Source: Haliclona indistincta (Eukaryota; Porifera; Demospongiae; Haplosclerida; Chalinidae). From it: a stretch of 64,000 nt of DNA. Of the stretch, positions 1 through 12,716 are shown in pieces (the first letter of the stretch is position 1; each line of letters starts with the position of its first letter). The stretch covers positions 12,952,890 to 13,016,889 of the forward strand of contig OZ024789.1 in assembly GCA_964017065.1 (NCBI GenBank), given 5' to 3'. The translations under genes were made by a program, and so were the position numbers. The notes beneath the pieces were generated by a model that searched no databases, was not told the origin of the DNA, and saw only the letters and a list, made by a program, of their open reading frames with translations.

Positions 1-109
<109 letters not shown>

Positions 110-127
110 AACTCATTCTCTCTCTAG

Positions 128-3100
128 GCTATCGATCAGGTAATGTGGGTCAGTGAAGTGGAGGATAAGCTAGCCAGTGGTAAGCAGCATATCGACACTC
201 TGAAGGGACTGTACAAGAGAGGATCAGCCCTCACTCAGACTAAAGGTATCATGTGATAGTCACGTGATGTCATGGTGTTATCATGTGACATGCAGTGGTA
301 GAGAGTGTGATGATGAAGGTGAAGTCACTGCTATCATCAGCTCAGGAGTGGGAGGCTAGGACCAAGGCAGTGTTGAAGGAGAAGTGAGTCCCTCCCATCT
401 ATCTGTTACTATCATCCTATTGTTACTGATCTATAGGGCTCAGCATCCCATATCGTTCTTCACTCAACTACTAGATAAAGCTGATGAAGTGCCGGTAGTG
501 ATTCCACTAGCGTCGTCACTAGCTACAATGGTAGATCAAGCCAAGGAATGGAACACCAAGGCACAGTCACTACAGGTATTACACACTAGGGCACAGTCAC
601 TACAGGTATTACACACTAGGGCACAGTCACTACAGGTACTACACACTAGGGCACAGTCACTACAGGTACTACACACTAGGGCACAGTCACTACAGGTATT
701 ACACACTAGGGCACAGTCACTACAGGTACTACACACTAGGGCACAGTCACTACAGGTACTACACACTAGGGCACAGTCACTACAGGTACTACACACTAGG
801 GCACAGTCACTACAGGTACTACACACTAGGGCACAGTCACTACAGGTACTACACACTAGGGCACAGTCACTACAGGTATTACACACTAGGGCACAGTCAC
901 TACAGGTATTACACACTAGGGCACAGTCACTACAGGTACTACACACTAGGGCACAGTCACTACAGGTACTACACACTAGGGCACAGTCACTACAGGTATT
1001 ACACACTAGAGCACAGTCACTACAGGTATTACACACTAGGGCACAGTCACTACAGGTATTACACACTAGGGCACAGTCACTACAGGTACTACACACTAGG
1101 GCACAGTCACTACAGGTACTACACACTAGGGCACAGTCACTACAGGTACTACACACTAGGGCACAGTCACTACAGGTACTACACACTAGGGCACAGTCAC
1201 TACAGGTATTACACACTAGGGCACAGTCACTACAGGTACTACACACTAGGGCACAGTCACTACAGGTACTACACACTAGGGCACAGTCACTACAGGTATT
1301 ACACACTAGGGCACAGTCACTACAGGTATTACACACTAGGGCACAGTCACTACAGGTACTACACACTAGGGCACAGTCACTACAGGTATTACACACTGGG
1401 GCACAGTCACTACAGGTACTACACACTGGGGCACAGTCACTACAGGTACTACACACTAGGGCACAGTCACTACAGGTATTACACACTAGGGCACAGTCAC
1501 TACAGGTACTACACACTAGGGCACAGTCACTACAGGTACTACACACTAGGGCACTACAGGTACTACACACTAGGGCACAGGTACTACACACTAGGGCACA
1601 GTCACTACAGGTATTACACACTAGGGCACAGTCACTACAGGTACTACACACTAGGGCACAGTCACTACAGGTACTACACACTAGGGCACAGTCACTACAG
1701 GTACTACACACTAGGGCACAGTCACTACAGGTACTACACACTAGGGCACAGTCACTACAGGTACTACACACTAGGGCACAGTCACTACAGGTATTACACA
1801 CTAGGGCACAGTCACTACAGGTACTACACACTAGGGCACAGTCACTACAGGTACTACACACTAGGGCACAGTCACTACAGGTACTACACACTAGGGCACA
1901 GTCACTACAGGTACTACACACTAGGGCACAGTCACTACAGGTATTACACACTAGGGCACAGTCACTACAGGTACTACACACTAGGGCACAGTCACTACAG
2001 GTACTACACACTAGGGCACAGTCACTACAGGTATTACACACTAGGGCACAGTCACTACAGGTACTACACACTAGGGCACAGTCACTACAGGTACTACACA
2101 CTAGGGCACAGTCACTACAGGTACTACACACTAGGGCACAGTCACTACAGGTACTACACACTAGGGCACAGTCACTACAGGTACTACACACTAGGGCACA
2201 GTCACTACAGGTACTACACACTAGGGCACAGTCACTACAGGTATTACACACTAGGGCACAGTCACTACAGGTATTACACACTAGGGCACAGTCACTACAG
2301 GTACTACACACTAGGGCACAGTCACTACAGGTACTACACACTAGGGCACAGTCACTACAGGTACTACACACTAGGGCACAGTCACTACAGGTACTACACA
2401 CTAGGGCACAGTCACTACAGGTACTACACACTAGGGCACAGTCACTACAGGTACTACACACTAGGGCACAGTCACTACAGGTATTACACACTAGGGCACA
2501 GTCACTACAGGTACTACACACTAGGGCACAGTCACTACAGGTACTACACACTAGGGCACAGTCACTACAGGTACTACACACTAGGGCACAGTCACTACAG
2601 GTACTACACACTAGGGCACAGTCACTACAGGTACTACACACTAGGGCACAGTCACTACAGGTACTACACACTAGGGCACAGTCACTACAGGTATTACACA
2701 CTAGGGCACAGTCACTACAGGTACTACACACTAGGGCACAGTCACTACAGGTACTACACACTAGGGCACAGTCACTACAGGTACTACACACTAGGGCACA
2801 GTCACTACAGGTACTACACACTAGGGCACAGTCACTACAGGTACTACACACTAGGGCACAGTCACTACAGGTACTACACACTAGGGCACAGTCACTACAG
2901 GTACTACACACTAGGGCACAGTCACTACAGGTACTACACACTAGGGCACAGTCACTACAGGTATTACACACTAGGGCACAGTCACTACAGGTACTACACA
3001 CTAGGGCACAGTCACTACAGGTACTACACACTAGGGCACAGTCACTACAGGTACTACACACTAGGGCACAGTCACTACAGGTACTACACACTAGGGCACA

Positions 3101-6100
3101 GTCACTACAGGTACTACACACTAGGGCACAGTCACTACAGGTATTACACACTAGGGCACAGTCACTACAGGTACTACACACTAGGGCACAGTCACTACAG
3201 GTACTACACACTAGGGCCCAGTCACTACAGGTACTACACACTAGGGCACAGTCACTACAGGTACTACACACTAGGGCACAGTCACTACAGGTACTACACA
3301 CTAGGGCGCAGTCACTACAGGTATTACACACTAGGGCACAGTCACTACAGGTATTACACACTAGGGCACAGTCACTACAGGTACTATACACTAGGGCACA
3401 GTCACTACAGGTACTACACACTAGGGCACAGTCACTACAGGTACTACACACTAGGGCACAGTCACTACAGGTACTACACACTAGGGCACAGTCACTACAG
3501 GTACTACACACTAGGGCACAGTCACTACAGGTATTACACACTAGGGCACAGTCACTACAGGTACTACACACTAGGGCACAGTCACTACAGGTATTACACA
3601 CTAGGGCACAGTCACTACAGGTACTACACACTAGGGCACAGTCACTACAGGTATTACACACTAGGGCACAGTCACTACAGGTATTACACACTAGGGCACA
3701 GTCACTACAGGTACTACACACTAGGGCACAGTCACTACAGGTACTACACACTAGGGCACAGTCACTACAGGTATTACACACTAGGGCACAGTCACTACAG
3801 GTACTACACACTAGGGCACAGTCACTACAGGTATTACACACTAGGGCACAGTCACTACAGGTACTACACACTAGGGCACAGTCACTACAGGTACTACACA
3901 CTAGGGCACAGTCACTACAGGTACTAAATAAACGGAATCCTACAAGTTATTATGTAATATAAAACACAAGAGGAAATGTATACCCACATTATTGTCACAC
4001 CCTTACAATAGTCACCCTCTCCCTCCCTCTTATAGAGCACTGATAAGCACCCTCACTATAACATACTCAAGGAGCTCCTCTCCTCTGCTCGTCCCCTACC
4101 TATGAAGCTCGACCAGCTGCCTCAAGTGGAGTCACGTTACTCGGCTGCCAAGGGATGGGTGGACCGATCATCGCGTGTGTTCCTTAAGAAGAACTCTAAC
4201 TTTGGTCTACTGGAGGTTAGTGAGTGCTGTATGCTTGGTTTCTATGGTTACTGGCCCCTCCCCAGACCCTCCTACCTCGCACCCCAGCTACCTGCTCACT
4301 CCAGCAGCAGCCTAGCCGTAGCAAGAAGAAGCAAGATGATGATTACACTGTGCCCTCCACTCCTCTCTCGTCTATGAATGGTGACCGACTGAAGGAGATG
4401 GACCTGGTGCGGCAGATGGAGAAGGAAGAGAGAGAGTATGTGTGTCAGCTGAGGAAGACTAATAATGATAAGCAGCATCGTGATGATCAAGGGGCGGGGT
4501 CTCCTGTGCTATACTGTTTGTGTAGACGACCTGAGTCCGGCTATATGCTGCAGTGTGAGGTGTGTAGTGAATGGTATCACGCCCACTGCCTTCATATACC
4601 CAAGAGCAAGCTGAATCCTGATAAAGATATGGGGAAAGAGATGCGATTCATATGTGGAGGATGCCTACGCAGTCGGCGACCACGCCTAGACACTATAGTA
4701 TCCTTACTGATATCCCTTCAGAAGGTGCCAGTAGCTATATCAGAGGGGACGGCACTGCATTGCCTAGCCGAGAGAGCTATAGCTTGGCAGAAGAGAGCGA
4801 GAGAGCTGCTGACCAAGGCACAAGGTGTGATCGATGAGGCTCGTGGACAACAACTGAGAATACTAGAACTTAGGAAGAAGATATGGAAATGGCGTCAAGA
4901 AGCTGTCCCAGCAGAGAACAAGCAACCAGTTCCAGGGCAGTCACAGCTAGCAATGCAAGCAGGTACTATAGCCCCATACCCAGCCCCATACCTAGCTGTA
5001 CTATAGCCCCATACCTAGCTGTACTATAGCCCCATACCTAGCTGTACTATAGCCCCATACCCAGCCCCATACCTAGCTGTACTATAGCCCCATACCTAGC
5101 TGTACTATAGCCCCATACCTGTACTATAGCCCCATACCTAGCTGTACTATAGCCCCATACCTAGCTGTACTATAGCCCCATACCTAGCTGTACTATAGCC
5201 CCATACCTAGCTGTACTATAGCCCCATACCTAGCTGTACTATAGCCCCATACCTAGCTGTACTATAGCCCCATACCTGTACTATAGCCCCATACCTAGCT
5301 GTACTATAGCCCCATACCTAGCTGTACTATAGCCCCATACCTAGCTGTACTATAGCCCCATACCTAGCTGTACTATAGCCCCATACCTAGCTGTACTATA
5401 GCCCCATACCTAGCTGTACTATAGCCCCATACCTAGCTGTACTATAGCCCCATACCTAGCTGTACTATAGCCCCATACCTAGCTGTACTATAGCCCCATA
5501 CCTAGCTGTACTATAGCCCCATACCTAGCTGTACTATAGCCCCATACCTAGCCCCATACCTAGCTGTACTATAGCCCCATACCTAGCTGTACTATAGCCC
5601 CATACCTAGCTGTACTATAGCCCCATACCTAGCTGTACTATAGCCCCATACCTAGCTGTACTATAGCCCCATACCTAGCCCCATACCTAGCTGTACTATA
5701 GCCCCATACCTAGCTGTACTATAGCCCCATACCTAGCTGTACTATAGCCCCATACCTAGCTGTACTATAGCCCCATACCTAGCTGTACTATGATCTTCTA
5801 TTGCATAGATTCAGTGCTAAGACACTATCAAGCTCAGCTACAGAAGGAGAAGCTGACGTACGGTGGATTGAGTGAGTCTCTGAGACGAGAGCTAGAGGAT
5901 CAGCTACTGGACGGTGACCTGCTGGAGGTGACTACCGATGAGACCACTACACTATGGCAGACACTACAGACTGATGCTGAGTGCCACACCTACTTTAAGA
6001 TGAGTGAGAGTGAGGCAGCAAAGTGTTCCATGCCCAAGGTTATCGGAGCTCGCAAGGTACAGTTCAACTAGTGTATTGGAGGCGTGTCATTCTTATATCC

Positions 6101-6673
6101 TCCTTCCTCCCTCCCCTCCCCCTCTCTCCCTTCCTCCCTCCTCCCTCTCTCTCTCCCTAGTCTCCTGTTGTTCTAGAGGAAGGTGATCCTGATGCCTCCT
6201 CGCCGGCCATCATGACCAGGAAGAGAAGACGCAGTGAGACACCATCGTCCACCGTCAGTAACAAGAGCTCTGAGGTAGCTGCTGAGAACACGTCACCATC
6301 AAAGAGAAAGAGACCTGCGAAGCAGCGCAAGACAGCTCCCTCGGCAGGTCCAGTGGCGTCACCTCGCTCCTCGTGCAGTCCGTCTAATGATAGCCTGGGC
6401 TGTAATGAACAGATCCCTCAGGAGGAGGATGAAGAAGGCACTGATGAGGGGTTTGGAGATGATGCGGTGTGTTCAGCTACCCAGTGTATACGACCAGTGG
6501 CTAATGAGATCAGCTGGGTGCAGTGTGACCAGTGCCAGCAATGGTTCCACCTACTGTGCGTTGGACTCACCACAGAGAGTGTCCAGAAGATAGACAGCTA
6601 TAGCTGCTTCCCTTGTCGTCATGTACCCACTCCTCCTCCTCCCTCATCTAGACCTCTCACTACAGCCTCATAG
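128..6673 (+). CDS. KDM5: KDM5-type histone H3K4 demethylase, C-terminal half (partial)
   Basis: Nuclear JmjC demethylase removing H3K4 methylation; only the part after the catalytic core is in the window. Exons by splice sites and phase: 128-245, 296-383, 437-575, 4036-4215, 4266-4962, 5809-6056, 6161-6673 (TAG stop). Exons 1-4 encode the PLU-1-like helical region (QLPQVESRYSAAKGW; FLKKNSNFGLLE). Exon 5 holds a PHD finger (CLCRRPESGYMLQCEVC, then C-x-x-C) and basic helical sequence. The last exon has a basic nuclear-type stretch, an acidic stretch and a C-terminal PHD finger (CDQCQQWFHLLCVGL), the usual last domain of long KDM5 proteins. Phases agree across all six introns. JmjN, ARID and JmjC domains must lie upstream. 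Two introns are expanded by minisatellites. The last exon has been copied three times further along the window. Family assignment is from remembered KDM5 homology. Confidence 0.9.
576..3926 (+). repeat. 30-bp minisatellite spanning a KDM5 5' splice junction (about 110 units)
   Basis: Unit of 30 bp: 16 bp identical to the end of the preceding exon (GGCACAGTCACTACAG) followed by 14 bp of intron start (GTAYTACACACTAG). Units differ mainly by C/T at one position. Two shortened units lie at about 1551-1580. Each unit carries ACAG|GTA, so each is a potential donor, and CACTAG, a potential acceptor. The array lies entirely inside one intron. With 30 bp per unit and no stop in the exon frame, read-through would encode decapeptide repeats (AQSLQVLHTR) until a stop at 3960-3962. 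Confidence 0.95.
4963..5790 (+). repeat. 23-bp minisatellite starting at a KDM5 5' splice site
   Basis: Tandem units of about 23 bp (GTACTATAGCCCCATACCTA plus GCT), with several shortened units. The first unit begins exactly at the donor of the 4266-4962 exon (GCAG|GTACTATAG). The array fills the intron up to about 20 bp before the acceptor TTGCATAG at 5801-5808. Confidence 0.95.
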
Positions 6674-6799
6674 CTAGCCAGCCGCATCATTGTATTATAA
6701 TACAGTACCAATCATTATATATTGTGTGTACCACAGCAACAGCTAATATATTGTACAGTAGCCATAACTATCTACTGGATCCTTTTTAGTCACTATAAT

Positions 6800-6805
6800 A
6801 ATAAA
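6800..6805 (+). promoter_or_regulatory. Polyadenylation signal of KDM5
   Basis: AATAAA lies 127 bp after the KDM5 stop codon. The same 3'UTR and signal are preserved in the copied PHD exons near 31.1, 33.35 and 37.6 kb, so the duplications took the whole 3' end. Confidence 0.6.
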
Positions 6806-7358
6806 CAACTTTTTAACTCACTGTCACTCCGAAATAATTATGATAGTTGTTCTTACTCCTACTATGTGCATTGTGGTGGTAGGAAAGCAACTGGTAGCTA
6901 GATAGTGGTGTCTGGTATTCATGCAGTGAATGTTGCTGCATGATGTCAGGCTGTGAATCATTCTCCTGACCAGGAATCTAAGATCAGCGTCAGCAAGGGA
7001 CTCACTGTGTTGCTGCTGTGGAATACCACCATTATTAGTACCACAATACACTTGAAGACACACAAATGGTTTAGGATCTCTCTATCTTCCCTTGCAGATG
7101 TATTATGTGTTTGTCTTCAAAACACATGCAGTGGATGTGTGGTTATTAACACAAGAAGGTTATTACCAGAGCCACTCATCAATGCCGTTTTTGACTGACT
7201 AAAAATTTAATACTTTTTCATTGTATAAAGAGTCGTAGACAGCAAATGTTTTTGCATTAAATTTGTCTAAAATGATTCAGCAAACTGGGAGCAAGAAGCA
7301 GTTGCTTATATCAATCAATGCTCCATGCATAGTGAAGAGATTCATAGGTTTGTACCCC

Positions 7359-7532
7359 ATGTGGGTGGGTCAGTTTACTGTCCCCTGTGGGTGGGTCGGT
7401 TTACTGTCCCCTGTGGGTGGGTCGGTTTACTGTCCCCTGTGGGTGGGCCGGTTTACTGTCCCCTGTGGGTGGGTCGGTTTACTGTCCCCTGTGGGTGGGT
7501 CAGTTTACTGCCCCCTGTGGGTGGGTCAGTTT
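7359..7532. repeat. 26-bp minisatellite
   Basis: About seven tandem units of GTGGGTGGGTCGGTTTACTG plus TCCCCT. It is surrounded by sequence (6810-7950) in which I recognise no gene; short ORFs here are repeat translations or chance. Confidence 0.85.
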
Positions 7533-7959
7533 ACTTGATAAGGTGTATCAGGAATTTCTTGGAATTGACATGATCAAATAAGGAGAGGCGGAGCTAAGCA
7601 CAAGTGTACTTGTGTACAATCTTGAAATGATAATCTTCCTATAAAAGCTAGCTATAGCTATTGGCTCTCAAGTTCATTTTAAGATGTTCTGGACACAATA
7701 GTAGCGAGTTATTTTTGAAGTAGTTTGTCTCATATCAGCAGGAATCACGACTAGGAGGCTTGATATAAGTATGAATACTCTAGAAATGAGGCTTGTGATA
7801 CTGAACACATTGCATGTACGTGGTGTGCAAGGTCCATGTGCCTCTCCACCATTCGATGGCAAATCAAATCAGCATAAAATTTGATTTTTATAAATCAGTA
7901 GAAGTTGCATTATAATGACTATCATGGTCTCCATAACATTGTAGATATAGCAGTGGTCT

Positions 7960-8618
7960 GTTCTCCAATACTGTCACCAGCTAGTCTAACGAGCTATGGG
8001 ACCCTCTATATGAACGAAATATAAGATGTGAGGAGTCTATTACACTTTATTATTATGTGACTAGAAAATGTAGCTGTAACGTGTAATGATAAGAATATGA
8101 CTTACTGTATTATGTAGCTTCTGTGGTTAGGTTGTGGAAATACACAAAAATGTCTTTGGTAAAGTTAGTATCCCAGTCCTCTTGGTATATAGTTGCTGAA
8201 GTTATCCTTTGTTAAAGATTGGTTCATTGCTACTCATACTCATGCAATCATTAATAGCAGTCTGCCATTAGCATCTATTTTGCCTAGTTATTTCTGCTCA
8301 AAAAACCCTCATCTTTTCCATCCAATTTCTTCTTCTTTTCCATTCAGCTGTATATATTTTTATGTACAGTCTGTCAGTCACTCAATCAAATTTATCTCAT
8401 CATTATTTTATTTCTCATCCTTTTGTGACTGTAAAGCAATAATATGAGTAAGGAATTGTAAAAATGGTTCGTCAAATAGTACTGAATCCATTCTTTCTGA
8501 AACCAGAGAAGGAACAATCGATGCCAAGTAAGAAAACCAAGAGATCCATGAGATCCATGGATCCAAGAGATCCATGAGTGTAGCTATATGCTGTTGGGTA
8601 AGAAAAAGATATTCAACA
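7960..8618 (-). pseudogene. Decayed tyrosinase exon-2 relic
   Basis: Minus-strand sequence matches the exon 2 region of the intact tyrosinase gene at 33.5-35.25 kb in two blocks: about 8130-8215 (near the W-D-T-N-F part) and about 8450-8618 (FDEP and the WHR copper-site region). Stops, a small local duplication (GATCCATGAGATCCATGG) and deletions destroy the frame. The relic is cut at 8618 by the Gypsy element; the matching sequence resumes at 12852 (CAACACTTTGGCAT), so the element inserted into an older duplicate. Confidence 0.7.
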
Positions 8619-8753
8619 TGTTGAGTCTCAAAACAATCTCTTATTGTTAAATTACATACTGCCAAAATACATGAGAGACTCAGTATATAAATCAGAGTGC
8701 ACAATAGCTTGTAAAAATAAATACAAGAGTTTGTAGACTCAGAGTCTACGACA
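8619..8753 (-). repeat. 3' LTR of Gypsy-1
   Basis: 135 bp, TG...CA ends, no difference seen from the copy at 12717-12851. Contains an AT-rich TATAAAT-like stretch. Confidence 0.93.
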
Positions 8754-8772
8754 TTCCTCCCTCCTTAGTTGC

Positions 8773-11700
8773 TTAGTTGGGAATGTACCAGTCGGGCGGT
8801 CCACGCTTACGAACTGGATAACGTCTTTGAGGAGGATCTGTAGGAGTAGGATCTGTAGGTGTAGGATCTGATGGAGGGGTCACCACTTGATCCTCTGGTG
8901 GAGACATGGCATCATCTGATGGAGACGGGATTGTTACAGGTGGAGGGGTGGTGTCCCAATCAAACTGTGGTGATGCCAAGCGCTTACGCACATGATCCAT
9001 GTGACGGCGAACTGTTCTCCCATCTGAGAGCTTGATCAGAATAGATCTTGTTCCTAACAGTTCGATCACTTCTCCTGGTAACCATGGATTGGTACCTTTG
9101 TCCCGACTGAAATTTCGAGCATAGACTGCATCTCCAGTCTCCACTCCTTGAATGTCATTTGACTGCATCACATGCTTGTCTTGCTTCTCCTCGACCTTGC
9201 GCTGAAGATCTGGATGTATCACATCTAGTGGAGATCTCATCTTTCTCCCTAAGAGAAGCTGTGAAGGAGTTTCTTCAGTGGTGCTTTGTGGTGTATTGCG
9301 ATAACGAAACAGGAAACGTGACAATTTGTCCTGTAGAGTACCAGACTTCATCTTCTTGAGACCCTTTTTTACTGTCTGGACGGCTCGTTCAGCAAGACCA
9401 TTGGTGGCAGGATGGTAGGGAGGTGAGGTCTTGTGACGAATAGAGTTCTTCTTTAGAAACTGCTCAAACTCAGCACTCACAAAACTTGGGCCATTGTCAG
9501 TGACCAGCACTTCAGGAACTCCAAAAGTTGCGAATAGTTTGCGGCAACTCTGAATAGTAGCAGTGGAAGTGATAGTTGACATAGGAAATACTTCAATCCA
9601 TTTGGAATGCGCGTCAACCAAAAGTAGGAGCATGTGTCCTTGTATCGGTCCAGCAAAATCGGCATGTAGTCTAGCCCATGGTCTGGTCGGCCATCTCCAA
9701 GGTTGTACAGGAGCTGCTGGCGGTAGATTCTGTTGACTCTGACATGTTGTACATGACTGCACAGTTCGTTCAATGTCCTTATCGATTCCACTCCACCACA
9801 CCATAGTTCGAGCAATCTGTTTCATCTGTGATGATCCAGGATGAGCAATATGCAACTCCTCCAATACACTCGCTTGACCTGCTGCTGGAACGACAACTCT
9901 ATTTCCCCACAGAAGGCATCCATCATGTGATGATAACTCGAGGCGTTTGTGCCAGTAGGGTTTGAGATCTTTCTCGATAGCACCGGTGGGCCATCCTTTG
10001 AGAACAAACTGCTGAACTCTTGAGAGTACAGGATCTCGTCTTGTCCATAACTTGATTTGCTCAGCAGTCACTGGTCCCTTCTGAAGTTCCTCGAATAGCA
10101 ATACCATCTCAGCTGGTTGTGGGGTTTCTTCTGATGCACTCCCAGGAAGAGGTAAGCGACTCAAAGCATCGGCATTTCCATGAGTAGCTCCTGACTTGTG
10201 GATCAGCTCATACTCATACATTCCTAATGTTAACGCCCATCGTTGGATTCTGGCAGATGCTTGAGCTGGAACTGTCTTGTCTTTTGCGAACAGAGAGGCG
10301 AGTGGCTTGTGATCCGAACTGAGGATAAATGATCTTCCAAAAATATAGCAGTGAAATCTTTTGACGCCGAAAACACATGCCAGTCCCTCTTTTTCAATCT
10401 GAGAATAATTCTGCTCAGCCTTGGACAGTGTCCTTGAGGCATATCCAACTGGTCTCTCTTCTCCATTTGGATACCGTTGCGACAACACAGCACCAAGACC
10501 GTACTGAGAAGCATCACACGCTAGGACAAGTTGTAGCTCAGGGTTATAGTGTGTCAAAACTTGAGATGACAATAGTAGCTTCTTTGATGCTTCGAAAGCC
10601 TTCTTTTCTTTGTCATTCCACCTCCACTTGGTTGATTCTTGAAGTAGGTTGTACAAGGGTTTCAAGGTGGTAGCTAGGTTTGGCATAAATTTGCCATAGT
10701 AGTTCAACAGGCCTAGGAACGCTTTCAGCTCGGTGACATTCTTTGGAGTAGGAGCTTGCTGTACAGCTTGGACTTTGTCTGGAGTAGGATGAATACCATC
10801 TCGATCAATTGTGTGTCCAAGATAGGTTACTGATGTTGAGGCGAAGACACATTTTTCTTTCTTGAGAGTCAGACCCGCAGACTCCAGACGTTCCAGCACT
10901 TTACTCAACGTCTGTAGGTGTTCTGCCTCGGTAGCTCCAGTTATCAGGATATCGTCGATATAGACCACTACTGAAGGTATGTCTTGTAGTAGTGACTCCA
11001 TTGCTCGTTGGAAGATTCCTGGAGCCGACGATACTCCAAAAGGCAAACGGTTAAATCTGTACAGACCCTTGTGAGTGTTCACCACGACATATTGCTTCGA
11101 TTCTTCATCCAAAGACAACTGCTGGTATGCTTGACTCATGTCTAACTTGGTGAAGACAACTCCTCCTTGCAACTTAGCAAATAGGTCCTCCACCTTTGGA
11201 ATGGGGTAGTTGTCGAGACGAGATGCTTTGTTGACTGTAGTTGAGAAGTCTCCGCAGATTCTCACTGATTTCTTATCAGCCTTGAGTACTGGCACGATAG
11301 GTGCTGCCCAGTCCGAATAAGTCACTGGTTCGATCACTCCTTGAGACACGAGCTTCTCTAGCTCCTCTTCTACCAGTGGTCTCATAGAGTAGGGAACTGA
11401 GCGAGCACTACAGAACATGGGAACAGAATGTGGGTTAACATGAATTTTAGCCTGGAAACCATGCAAGGTCCCCAGCTCCTCTCTGAACAGTCTGGAATGC
11501 TTCTTCAGCAACTCTCCCAGTGGTCCATCATGAAGATAGTGTAGCGTGCTCCAGTCCAGAGTCAGTTTGTTTAGCCAGTTCCTTCCGAGAAGGCTAGGTC
11601 CATCCATGTCCACTATCATCAGCTCCAGTTCTGCAGAGTTCTCTCCGTGTGTGACTTGAACTTGCGCAGTTCCAAGCACATCAATAGTCTCTCCAGTGTA

Positions 11701-12687
11701 GGTCGTCAGCTTCCTTGTGGTAGACTCTAACGGTCGACTTGGCCAATGTTTACGAAATGTGTTCTTTGACATGATAGAGAGCGAGGCACCTGTATCCAAC
11801 TCCATGCTGAGTGATACATCATCTATCTTCAACTGTACGATAAATGGCTTTCTACTGCTCTCCTCTCCAAGAGAAAAAAGTGTGTACTCCTCTGGTGACT
11901 GACTATCTCTTTCATCCCTCAATTTCTTTACTGAATCTCTTCTGTCCTTCTTCACTGGTTGCTGACAGACAGTTTTCAGATGACCGGTTTTTCCGCAATT
12001 GTGACATTTTGCTGACTTGAAACGACAGTTACTAGCTTTGTGATTTGTTTTTCCGCATCTGTAGCACTTCTGGTAGGTTGGCGTGCCGGTGTCATCTTTG
12101 CGCGGATTTACTGGACGCCAGTTGCGTGGCTTGCTGTCCAGCTTCTGTACTACTGGTTCAGGTTCCAACTTCCGTTCGTCTCTCTCCGCAACTTCTAGTG
12201 CTTGCGCAATCTCTAGTGCTCTCTTGAAGTTCAGGTCTTTCTCCTGAAGCAAACGTTTCCGTACACGACTGTCGTTAATTCCTCCTACCAAGCGGTCTCT
12301 CAACATTTTGTCGAGCGTCGTCCCAAAATTACAGTACACAGCTAGCGACCTTAACTCAGCAACGTACATGGAGACGGACTCCCCAGGCTTGCGGTCCCTG
12401 GCGTAGAACTGCAGTCGCTGGATAACTTCAGACGGCTCAGGATTGTGGTGCGTCTTCAAAACGGCGATAAGCTCTTCGTACGTCTTTTTTCCAGGTGTAT
12501 CCGGTACCACGAGGTTTGTTAGCAGCTTGAAGGTAGCAGGACCAACCATAGCGAGGAGTATCTCTTTCTTCTTTGTTTCGTCCTCGACACCATTCGCGGC
12601 AAAGAAATGGGTCAGCCTTTGAGCGTACTGAGACCATTCCTCTCTTTCTGGGTCAAACTCGCTGATTCGCCCGAACAACGCCGCCAT
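8773..12687 (-). CDS. Gypsy-1 Gag-Pol polyprotein
   Basis: A single uninterrupted frame runs from inside the LTR (12729) to 8773. I prefer the methionine at 12687 (MAALFGR), the first after the LTR and primer site. Counting from 12729, domain order is Gag-like helical region (about 20-200), two CCHC zinc knuckles (CYRCGKTNHKASNC and CHNCGKTGHLKTVC, about 222-255), aspartic protease with LDTGAS (about 315), reverse transcriptase with YIDD (about 590), RNase H (ACDASQYGLGAVL, about 735), integrase zinc finger H-H-C-C (about 965-1000) and DDE core (LHADFAGP, VTDNGPS, then E in NGLAERAVQ). No chromodomain and no envelope frame is seen. All key residues are present, so it may be mobile or recently so. 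Confidence 0.93.
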   Translation of the reverse strand: MAALFGRISEFDPEREEWSQYAQRLTHFFAANGVEDETKKKEILLAMVGPATFKLLTNLVVPDTPGKKTYEELIAVLKTHHNPEPSEVIQRLQFYARDRKPGESVSMYVAELRSLAVYCNFGTTLDKMLRDRLVGGINDSRVRKRLLQEKDLNFKRALEIAQALEVAERDERKLEPEPVVQKLDSKPRNWRPVNPRKDDTGTPTYQKCYRCGKTNHKASNCRFKSAKCHNCGKTGHLKTVCQQPVKKDRRDSVKKLRDERDSQSPEEYTLFSLGEESSRKPFIVQLKIDDVSLSMELDTGASLSIMSKNTFRKHWPSRPLESTTRKLTTYTGETIDVLGTAQVQVTHGENSAELELMIVDMDGPSLLGRNWLNKLTLDWSTLHYLHDGPLGELLKKHSRLFREELGTLHGFQAKIHVNPHSVPMFCSARSVPYSMRPLVEEELEKLVSQGVIEPVTYSDWAAPIVPVLKADKKSVRICGDFSTTVNKASRLDNYPIPKVEDLFAKLQGGVVFTKLDMSQAYQQLSLDEESKQYVVVNTHKGLYRFNRLPFGVSSAPGIFQRAMESLLQDIPSVVVYIDDILITGATEAEHLQTLSKVLERLESAGLTLKKEKCVFASTSVTYLGHTIDRDGIHPTPDKVQAVQQAPTPKNVTELKAFLGLLNYYGKFMPNLATTLKPLYNLLQESTKWRWNDKEKKAFEASKKLLLSSQVLTHYNPELQLVLACDASQYGLGAVLSQRYPNGEERPVGYASRTLSKAEQNYSQIEKEGLACVFGVKRFHCYIFGRSFILSSDHKPLASLFAKDKTVPAQASARIQRWALTLGMYEYELIHKSGATHGNADALSRLPLPGSASEETPQPAEMVLLFEELQKGPVTAEQIKLWTRRDPVLSRVQQFVLKGWPTGAIEKDLKPYWHKRLELSSHDGCLLWGNRVVVPAAGQASVLEELHIAHPGSSQMKQIARTMVWWSGIDKDIERTVQSCTTCQSQQNLPPAAPVQPWRWPTRPWARLHADFAGPIQGHMLLLLVDAHSKWIEVFPMSTITSTATIQSCRKLFATFGVPEVLVTDNGPSFVSAEFEQFLKKNSIRHKTSPPYHPATNGLAERAVQTVKKGLKKMKSGTLQDKLSRFLFRYRNTPQSTTEETPSQLLLGRKMRSPLDVIHPDLQRKVEEKQDKHVMQSNDIQGVETGDAVYARNFSRDKGTNPWLPGEVIELLGTRSILIKLSDGRTVRRHMDHVRKRLASPQFDWDTTPPPVTIPSPSDDAMSPPEDQVVTPPSDPTPTDPTPTDPPQRRYPVRKRGPPDWYIPN

Positions 12688-12716
12688 TCCAAGGTGTTCA
12701 CCAGTCTCGTCGCCAG

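Noticed and set aside
536..3901. 1121-residue Cys-rich open frame on the minus strand
   Set aside because: It is only the antisense reading of the 30-bp KDM5 minisatellite; no start context, no domain, and the period of 30 keeps it open.
9477..10517. Several 60-110-codon frames inside Gypsy-1
   Set aside because: Shadow frames of the Gag-Pol polyprotein without motifs of their own.
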